Position numbers and translations under genes: made by a program. Shown here one piece after another: positions 6,813-11,559 of a stretch of 11,559 nt of DNA; the stretch's first letter is position 1; each line of letters begins with the position of its first letter. The notes below the pieces were generated by a model. It ran no database searches. It was not told the origin of the DNA and saw only the letters and a program-made list of their open reading frames with translations. Where the stretch lies: positions 1 to 11,559 of the forward strand of contig VAXT01000147.1 in the NCBI GenBank assembly GCA_005883245.1, given 5' to 3'. Source of the stretch: Actinomycetota bacterium (GTDB lineage: Bacteria; Actinomycetota; Thermoleophilia; Gaiellales; Gaiellaceae).

Positions 6813-6825
6813 TCCCCCGAGGGGA
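6813..6825 (+). terminator. Short hairpin after the lipoprotein gene
   Basis: TCCCC-CGA-GGGGA forms a perfect 5-bp stem starting 3 nt after the lipoprotein stop. It is followed by CATAATCT rather than a T-run. It could be a weak terminator. A second stem, TCTCG-GCTGA-CGAGA (6831-6845), lies between it and the aldolase ribosome binding site. Confidence 0.3.
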
Positions 6826-6831
6826 CATAAT
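6826..6831 (+). promoter_or_regulatory. Possible -10 box of the aldolase gene
   Basis: CATAAT is one mismatch from TATAAT and lies 29 nt before the aldolase start. That would give a leader of about 20 nt, enough to contain the AGGAGG at 6849-6854. No convincing -35 is found about 17 nt upstream. The small stem 6831-6845 would be at the very 5' end of such a transcript. Confidence 0.33.
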
Positions 6832-6860
6832 CTCGGCTGACGAGACCTAGGAGGACCGAG

Positions 6861-7898
6861 ATGGCGACCATGGCCGAGACACAGACTCTGGAGGAGATCG
6901 CGCGAGCCCTCGTCGCGCCCGGGAAAGGGATCCTGGCCGCGGACGAGAGCGACGGGACGATCAAGAAGCGCTTCGACTCGATCGGGGTCGAGTCGACCGA
7001 GGAGAACCGCCGCGCGTACCGCGACCTCCTCTTCACGACCGACGGCGCGGAGGAGCACATCAGCGGCGTGATCCTCTTCGACGAGACAATCCGCCAGGCC
7101 TCGGCGGACGGGACGCCGTTCCCCAAGCTGCTGGAGAGCCGCGGGATCATCCCGGGGATCAAGGTCGACAAGGGCGCGAAGCCGCTTGCGGGCGCCGAAG
7201 GCGAGACCGTCACCGAGGGCCTGGACGGGCTGCGGGAACGGCTCCAGGAGTACTACGAGCTGGGCGCCCGGTTCACGAAGTGGCGCGCCGTGATCTCGAT
7301 CGGCGACCGCATCCCCAGCGACTACTGCCTGTGGACGAACGCGCACGCGCTCGCCCGGTTCGCTGCCTTGTCCCAGGAGTCCGGGCTCGTCCCGATCGTC
7401 GAGCCCGAGGTGCTCATGGACGGCACGCACTCGATCGAGGAGTCGTACCGGGTCACCGACCGCATGCTGCAGGCGCTGTACACGGAGCTGTTCGACCAGC
7501 GCGTGGGGCGCGAGGGGTCGTTGCTGAAGACGAACATGGTCGTCTCCGGATACGACGCCTCCGAGCAGGCAGACGTCGACACGGTCGCCGAGCTGACGAT
7601 CAAATGCCTGACGAACACGTGTCCCAGCTCTGTTCCTGGGGTCGTCTTCCTCTCCGGAGGCATGTCCGACGAGGACGCGACCGCGCGCTTGAACGCGATG
7701 AACCAGCGGGGCCCGCATCCGTGGGAGCTCTCGTTCTCGTACGGTCGCGCGCTGCAGGCGCCCGCGCTGAAGGCTTGGGGCGGCGACGCTAACAACGTGG
7801 AAGAAGCGCAAAAGGCGTTCTATCGGAGGGCGAAGTTCAACGGCGCTGCCCGTTCGGGGTCCTACGCGCCCGAGTGGGAGACGGCGGAAGTCGCTTAA
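6861..7898 (+). CDS. fba: Class I fructose-bisphosphate aldolase
   Basis: 345 aa, the normal length for a (beta/alpha)8 class I aldolase (EC 4.1.2.13). It cleaves fructose-1,6-bisphosphate to dihydroxyacetone phosphate and glyceraldehyde-3-phosphate, or runs in reverse in gluconeogenesis. The family motifs are intact: GKGILAADESDGTIKKRF (21-38), GIKVDKG (99-105), KWRAVI with K140, VEPEVLMDG (180-188), Schiff-base lysine K223 in LLKTNMV, LSGGMSDEDATARLNAMN (264-281) and FSYGRALQAPALKAW (292-306). The C-terminus is ETAEVA and lacks the terminal tyrosine of animal enzymes. ATG 6861 has a near-perfect AGGAGG (6849-6854) 6 nt away; a second ATG at 6870 is less well placed. The SnoaL-like frame starts right behind the TAA. 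The gene for the next gluconeogenic step (glpX) lies close by on the other strand. Confidence 0.96.
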   Translation: MATMAETQTLEEIARALVAPGKGILAADESDGTIKKRFDSIGVESTEENRRAYRDLLFTTDGAEEHISGVILFDETIRQASADGTPFPKLLESRGIIPGIKVDKGAKPLAGAEGETVTEGLDGLRERLQEYYELGARFTKWRAVISIGDRIPSDYCLWTNAHALARFAALSQESGLVPIVEPEVLMDGTHSIEESYRVTDRMLQALYTELFDQRVGREGSLLKTNMVVSGYDASEQADVDTVAELTIKCLTNTCPSSVPGVVFLSGGMSDEDATARLNAMNQRGPHPWELSFSYGRALQAPALKAWGGDANNVEEAQKAFYRRAKFNGAARSGSYAPEWETAEVA

Positions 7899-7941
7899 CG
7901 CCGAAGTCCTCGCGTCGCACGTCGAGCGCTTCAACGAGGGC

Positions 7942-8229
7942 GTGCGCAGCGGCGACTTCTCGCGCATGCTCGAGCAGTTCACCGAGGACGCGGAGCTCGC
8001 TTTCGAAGGGGTTCCGGTCGGTCCGTTCCGCGGGAAGCCGGCGATCGCCCAGGCCTACGCTGAACAGCCGCCGGACGACGAGATCGTGATCCTGCGGACT
8101 CGCGAGTCGGGCGAGACCCTTGTCGTGGCCGACTACGCATGGCGGGCAGAACCGGCTGCGCGCGCAGGCTCGATGATCCTGCGCCTGCGGGAGGCGGAGA
8201 TCGACCGCCTGCTCATCACGTTTGGCTAA
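7942..8229 (+). CDS. SnoaL/NTF2-like domain protein, start uncertain
   Basis: From GTG 7942 the product is 95 aa: RSGDFSRMLEQFTEDAELAFEGVPVGPFRGKPAI and so on, ending in TGA- or TAA-type termination (TAA) at 8227-8229. It reads as a small cone-shaped alpha+beta (SnoaL/NTF2-like) domain: helix, FxGVPVGPFRGK strand-loop, and strands IVILRTRESGETLVVADYAWRAEP and SMILRLREAEIDRLLITF. The same frame extends upstream with family-like sequence (AEVLASHVERFNEGV, about 7900-7944), which would complete the first helix. No ATG, GTG or TTG exists in that stretch, and the aldolase TAA is at 7896-7898. So either the real start codon is lost, or initiation is at GTG 7942 with a short helix, or at an unusual codon. 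Members include enzymes and binding proteins, so no function is assigned. Confidence 0.6.
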   Translation: MRSGDFSRMLEQFTEDAELAFEGVPVGPFRGKPAIAQAYAEQPPDDEIVILRTRESGETLVVADYAWRAEPAARAGSMILRLREAEIDRLLITFG

Positions 8230-8237
8230 TCAGGACG

Positions 8238-8307
8238 TGTCCCGGGACGTGGTCCCTGGGCATGGCTTCTTCGGCCCTGTCCCGGGACCTGGTCCCTGGG
8301 CATGGCT
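8238..8307. repeat. Tandem pair of 30-nt hairpin repeats (40-bp period) between convergent genes
   Basis: Copies at 8238-8267 and 8278-8307 match at 29 of 30 positions; the one difference is G8249 versus C8289. Each contains the palindrome GTCCCGGGAC and can fold as CCCGGGAC - 3-nt loop - GTCCC(T)GGG, an 8-bp stem with one bulged T (8241-8260 and 8281-8300). The trailing CATGGCT is also shared. The pair fills most of the 85-nt gap between the convergent SnoaL-like and glpX genes. It may act as a bidirectional terminator, or be a REP-like dispersed element; copy number elsewhere cannot be seen from here. Confidence 0.75.
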
Positions 8308-8314
8308 GTTTTGG

Positions 8315-9206
8315 TCAGCGGCGGTAGCGGCCGCCCGAGAGCGCTTCGAGCTTGTCGAAGGAGTGAAAGGCCTCCACGCGGCGCACCGTTCCCGAGCGCG
8401 AGCGCATGACGATCGAATCGGTGACCACCCCGTCGGGCGTGTAGCGCACGCCGCGCAGGAGGGCACCGGTCGTGACGCCGGTTGCGGCGAAGAAGACGTC
8501 GGGCGGACAAGACGCCTTCGGGCGTGCCCCCCACCCCCATCAGGAGGTCGACCCCCGTGTTCGGCTGCGCCGCCGCGATCGCCGGAGCCACGTCCCCGTC
8601 CGGGATCAGCAAGACCTTGGCCTCGACCCCCCGCAGCGCCTCGATCAGCTCCGTGTGCCGGTCACGCTCGAGCACGACGACCGTGACCTCCGTCGGCCGA
8701 ACCCCCTTCGCCTTCGCAACGCGCTTCACGTTCTCCGCGGGCGGCGCGTCGATGTCGATCGCGTCCGCCGCCTCCGGCCCGCAGGCGATCTTGTCCATGT
8801 AGACCGCCGCGCCGGGGAAGAACATCGAGCCTCGTTCGGCGACGGCGATCACCGCGATCGCGTTCGGCTGACCCTTCGCGGTCAGGTTCGTGCCCTCGAG
8901 CGGATCGACTGCGACGTCGACGTCCGGGCCGGTGCCCGAGCCGATCTCCTCGCCGTTGTAGAGCATCGGCGCCTTGTCCTTCTCGCCCTCGCCGATCACG
9001 ACGACGCCCGCCATCGAGGTCGTGTCGAGCATCAGGCGCATGCCGTCGACCGCGGCCTGGTCGGCGGAGATCTTGTCGCCGCGCCCGATCCACCGCCCTG
9101 CGGACATCGCCGCCGACTCGGTCACGCGAACGAGCTCGAGCGCAAGGTTGCGGTCGGGAGCGCTGCCGGGAACGGTCGAGACGGGGCTTTCCACGCCCTC
9201 GGTCAC
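8315..9206 (-). pseudogene. glpX: Class II fructose-1,6-bisphosphatase (GlpX), frameshifted with an internal block missing
   Basis: From GTG 9206 (AGGAT just upstream) residues 1-235 are a clear GlpX (EC 3.1.3.11): RWIGRGDKISADQAAVDGMR, metal-site GEGEKD (72-77) and DPLEGT (101-106), GQPNAIAVI and LMGVGGTPEGVLSA. After A235 (8502-8504) the true sequence resumes in another frame at 8500: DVFFAATGVTTGALLRGVRY, DGVVTDSIVMRSRSGTVRRVEAFHSFDKLEALSGG, ending RYRR and TGA at 8315-8317. In actinobacterial GlpX about 45 residues lie between these parts (the CMGG...LAPRDDAERQKALEAGYDLN region of the mycobacterial protein); they are absent. So one deletion, not a multiple of three, fits. The enzyme hydrolyses fructose-1,6-bisphosphate to fructose-6-phosphate in gluconeogenesis. 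Loss of an essential gluconeogenic enzyme would be surprising, so assembly error should be considered. It lies 30 nt downstream of argS. Confidence 0.82.
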
Positions 9207-9236
9207 GGGCCCATCCTACTGCGAGTGCCCGCTCAC

Positions 9237-10748
9237 CTACATCCGCTCCGGTGCCTCGACGCCGACGAGGTCCAGGCTGAGCGCGATCACGATCTGCGTC
9301 GCCCGGACGAGCGCGAGCCGAAACTCCTGCGCCTCGCTCTCGAGCACGCGGTGCTCGTGGTAGAAGCGGTGGAAGTCGTCGGCGACCCGAATCGCGTAGT
9401 TCGGCAGCGCGTGCGGCCCGCGGCGCTCGACGGCCTCCTCGAGGATCGCCGGAAATTCGACAAGCCGCTTGATCAGCTCCTTCTCCGCGCGCGCCAGCGC
9501 TTTCGGACTCTGTAACAGACTGTTACTTGGCGCCGTTGGGGCGTTGCGGAGGATGCCGGCGATCCGCGCGTGGGCGTACTGGACGTAGTAGACGGGGTTC
9601 TTCTGAGTCTTATCCGCCGCGAGGTCGACGTCGATGTCGATCGCCTGGTCGGGCCCGCGGCTGATGAGGTACCAGCGCGCACCGTCGACACCGACCTGGT
9701 CGATGAAGTCGTCGAGAAACACGACGTCGCCCCGCCGCTTCGAGACCTTCCGCAGCTTTCCACCCTCGACGAGGTGGACGAGCTGGTAGATGAGGACCTC
9801 GACCTGAGCGGGATCGTGGCCGAGGATCTGCGCAATGATCGGATACCAGCCGCGCACTCCGTGGTGGTCCGAGCCCAGCACGTAGATGACGCGGTCGAAG
9901 CCGCGCTCGAGCTTGTCGGCGAGGTAGACGATGTCCACGGCTGCGTACGTCGGTAGCCCTCCCCTCTCCGCTGAGCGCACGAGCACGCGATCCTTCTCCT
10001 CACCGAACTTCGTCGAGCGAATCCAGATCGCTCCGTCGGACTCGTACGTGTCGAGGCACTCCAGCACTTGTGGCAGGCGCCCCTCGAGCTGGCTCTGGCG
10101 CCGCCACGAGTCGAAGTGGATGCGGAAGCGTTCGAGCGTCGCTTCTATGCGCTCGAGCATCGGTGGAACCGGATCGCCTTCCGCGCCCGCAAGCTCCGCG
10201 ACGTAATCGCCCAGGTACCCGCCCTCGGGCGGCTCCTCTCCCCGCCGGCGCGCCTCGACGGATGCACGGAAGAGCTCCGTCTGCGCGCCCGCGTCGTTGA
10301 CGTAGTACTCGCGCTCGACGTCGTGACCGGCGTGCTCGAGGAGGCGGGCGACCGAGTCCCCGTAGGCCGCGTTCCGGGCGGAGGCGACGGTGATCGGGCC
10401 GGTCGGGTTGGCTGACACCATCTCCACCTGCACGCGTTCCACCGGATCGGCGAGCCCGCCGCCGTAGCCCTCCCCCGCCTCGAGGATCTCCGAAAGCGCA
10501 TCGAGGTACCAGGCCGGCGCCAACCAGAGATTCACGAACCCTGGGCCGGCTACCTCCGCCCGCTCGACCAGTTCGAGCGCCGTCGCCTGCTCCGCAAGCT
10601 CCTCGGCGATCTCGCGCGGAGGGCGCTTCCGCTGCGGCGCGAGCTGGAGCGCGGCGTTCGTGGCGAAGTCGCCGTGGTCGGCGCTCGCCGGGCGCTCAAG
10701 CGGAAACCCGAGCTCGGCCTCGAGTCGCTCGACCGCTCTAGCGGGCAA
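9237..10748 (-). CDS. argS: Arginyl-tRNA synthetase with altered HIGH motif
   Basis: 503 aa class I synthetase charging tRNA-Arg. The N-terminal Add-1 domain (about 1-95; HGDFATNAALQLA, AGPGFVNLWL) is followed by the Rossmann core: VEMVSANPTGPITVASARNAAYGDSVARLL (108-137). The HIGH tetrapeptide (usually HVGH after TGPL/TGPI) is here T120-V-A-S123. YYVNDAG (148-154) and DHHGVRGWYPIIAQILG follow. The KMSKS loop is K334-V-S-K-R338 and keeps the second lysine. The anticodon-binding domain (about 383-503) is complete and ends in GVEAPERM. TTG 10748 is the only start giving the full Add-1 domain; it overlaps the 3' end of the upstream channel gene by 11 nt, suggesting translational coupling. glpX starts 30 nt downstream. 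A short AT-rich linker (407-415) has atypical codons. Confidence 0.93.
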   Translation of the reverse strand: MPARAVERLEAELGFPLERPASADHGDFATNAALQLAPQRKRPPREIAEELAEQATALELVERAEVAGPGFVNLWLAPAWYLDALSEILEAGEGYGGGLADPVERVQVEMVSANPTGPITVASARNAAYGDSVARLLEHAGHDVEREYYVNDAGAQTELFRASVEARRRGEEPPEGGYLGDYVAELAGAEGDPVPPMLERIEATLERFRIHFDSWRRQSQLEGRLPQVLECLDTYESDGAIWIRSTKFGEEKDRVLVRSAERGGLPTYAAVDIVYLADKLERGFDRVIYVLGSDHHGVRGWYPIIAQILGHDPAQVEVLIYQLVHLVEGGKLRKVSKRRGDVVFLDDFIDQVGVDGARWYLISRGPDQAIDIDVDLAADKTQKNPVYYVQYAHARIAGILRNAPTAPSNSLLQSPKALARAEKELIKRLVEFPAILEEAVERRGPHALPNYAIRVADDFHRFYHEHRVLESEAQEFRLALVRATQIVIALSLDLVGVEAPERM

Positions 10749-11559
10749 CCGGCTCTCGGGGGGCGAAGAGCTCTTCGAGCAGGCGCAGCTCGTCGCCGCT
10801 GCCGGCAGCGATCATCACGTCGCCGGTGTCGAGGACTGCGTCTGGATCGGGCGTCGTGTCGAACGTCCCGTCCTCCTTCCGCAGGGCGACGATCACCGCG
10901 CCCGTCTCGTGCCTGATGCGCAGGTCGCGGATCGTCTTGCCCGACTGGCCCGACGCCTCCGTGACGACGATCTCCTCGTACTGGAGGTCCGCCCCGCCCG
11001 TCACGGATACGACCTCGAGGAACGCGGCCACCTGCGGGCGGAGGACGAGCGCGGCCATTTCCTTCCCGGCCGCCGAGTACGGCTGGACGATGCGGTCCGC
11101 CCCGGCCCGCCGGAGCTTCTCGGCCACGTCCGCATCGGACGCGCGCGCGACGATCAGCAGGTCGGGCCGAACGGTCCTCGCGGACAGCGTGATGTAGAGG
11201 TTGTCGACGTCCGAATCCGACGAAGCGACGAGCCCCTTCGCGCGCGCGACGCCGGTTGCCTCGAGATCCTCGTCGTTCGTGCCGTTGCCCTTGATGAAGA
11301 GAGCGCCGTCCTCGCGTGCGCGCTCGATCGCCTCCTCGTTGAAGTCGAGCACGACGTACCGGACGCCCGCCTCGCGGAACTCCTGGCCCACGCGGCGGCC
11401 GACCCGTCCGTAGCCGCAGATGACGTAGTGGTCGGTGAGCTTCTCGATCGCCCGCTTCCTCCTTCGCTCGGCCACGGCCCCGGTGAAGATGCCACCCGCG
11501 ATCCCCTCCACCAGGATCGTCGCGATGAACGCAAAGATAGTCAGTCCGGCGAGGACGAG
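10738..11559 (-). CDS. Potassium channel / TrkA (RCK) domain protein, N-terminus beyond the window
   Basis: 273 residues visible; the frame is open to the right edge, so the 5' end is missing. The visible part starts with a membrane helix (LVLAGLTIFAFIATILVEGIAGG), as expected for the inner helix of a two-helix ion channel, then a basic linker (ERRRKRAIEKL). An RCK-N domain follows with the nucleotide-binding loop YVICGYGRVGRRVG and the acidic VVLDFNEEAIERA at the second strand. Further conserved parts are KGNGTNDEDLEATGV, DSDVDNLYITLSAR and GADRIVQPYSAAGKEMA. A TrkA-C (RCK-C) domain closes the protein (EIVVTEASGQSGKTIRDLRIR, VLDTGDVMIAAGSGDELRLLEELF). The role is ligand-gated K+ flux at the membrane; the gating ligand is unknown. 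It is the first visible gene of the minus-strand cluster and overlaps argS by 11 nt. Confidence 0.9.
   Translation of the reverse strand, partial: LVLAGLTIFAFIATILVEGIAGGIFTGAVAERRRKRAIEKLTDHYVICGYGRVGRRVGQEFREAGVRYVVLDFNEEAIERAREDGALFIKGNGTNDEDLEATGVARAKGLVASSDSDVDNLYITLSARTVRPDLLIVARASDADVAEKLRRAGADRIVQPYSAAGKEMAALVLRPQVAAFLEVVSVTGGADLQYEEIVVTEASGQSGKTIRDLRIRHETGAVIVALRKEDGTFDTTPDPDAVLDTGDVMIAAGSGDELRLLEELFAPREPVAR

Noticed and set aside
8472..9515. 347-residue plus-strand frame opposite glpX and argS
   Set aside because: It spans two real minus-strand genes and has Arg/Asp/His-rich shadow composition with no domain.
1..11559. CRISPR array, insertion sequence, integron, prophage or toxin-antitoxin system
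   Set aside because: I found no spaced direct repeats, terminal inverted repeats with a transposase, phage genes or toxin-antitoxin pair; the content is housekeeping.

Overview
The window is about two-thirds G+C and densely coded. Gene content, codon use and protein style suggest a high-GC actinobacterium. Several details look to me like Thermoleophilia (Gaiellales/Solirubrobacterales): secreted beta-sandwich proteins with a cupredoxin plus Ig-like layout, an actinobacterial-type Erm methylase, and an ArgS of unusual type. This placement is inference from protein style, not from a marker gene. Nearly all of it is ordinary chromosomal housekeeping. I see no CRISPR array, transposase, phage gene or integrase.

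Layout. Positions 1-147 hold the 3' end of an unrecognised gene. Next come an Erm-type rRNA adenine dimethyltransferase (192-974) and a CorA-type divalent cation transporter (999-1997), co-directional and 24 nt apart. A strong hairpin (2085-2125) separates corA from a convergent secreted protein gene (2135-2677, minus). That gene is divergent from a HIT-family Ap4A phosphorylase/hydrolase-like gene (2768-3250). A hairpin then separates the HIT gene from a convergent secreted cupredoxin-like gene (3305-4162, minus). Next is an MprF/LysX-like phosphatidylglycerol lysyltransferase that is frameshifted and internally shortened (4298-6149), a spacer with a short perfect inverted repeat, tRNA-Gly(CCC) (6373-6445, minus), a small lipoprotein (6478-6810), class I fructose-bisphosphate aldolase (6861-7898) and a SnoaL/NTF2-like gene with no good start (about 7900-8229). 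A pair of 40-bp-period hairpin repeats (8238-8307) sits between the SnoaL-like gene and a convergent minus-strand cluster. Read 5'->3' on the minus strand, that cluster is a potassium channel/TrkA protein (runs off the right edge), argS and glpX. The glpX gene is also frameshifted and lacks an internal block.

Functionally, aldolase and GlpX (class II fructose-1,6-bisphosphatase) are consecutive steps of gluconeogenesis. The Erm-like methylase would modify 23S rRNA. CorA and the TrkA-domain channel concern cation homeostasis. MprF-like proteins modify membrane phospholipid charge.

I did not find a clear new multi-gene system. The points that deserve a second look are: (1) an arginyl-tRNA synthetase whose HIGH signature is replaced by TVAS while its KMSKS-like loop is kept; (2) three disrupted reading frames within 3 kb (mprF-like, SnoaL-like, glpX), two of them with a missing internal block, meaning either real gene decay or an assembly fault; (3) a tandem imperfect-palindrome repeat between convergent genes; (4) a cupredoxin fold that has lost three of the four copper ligands.
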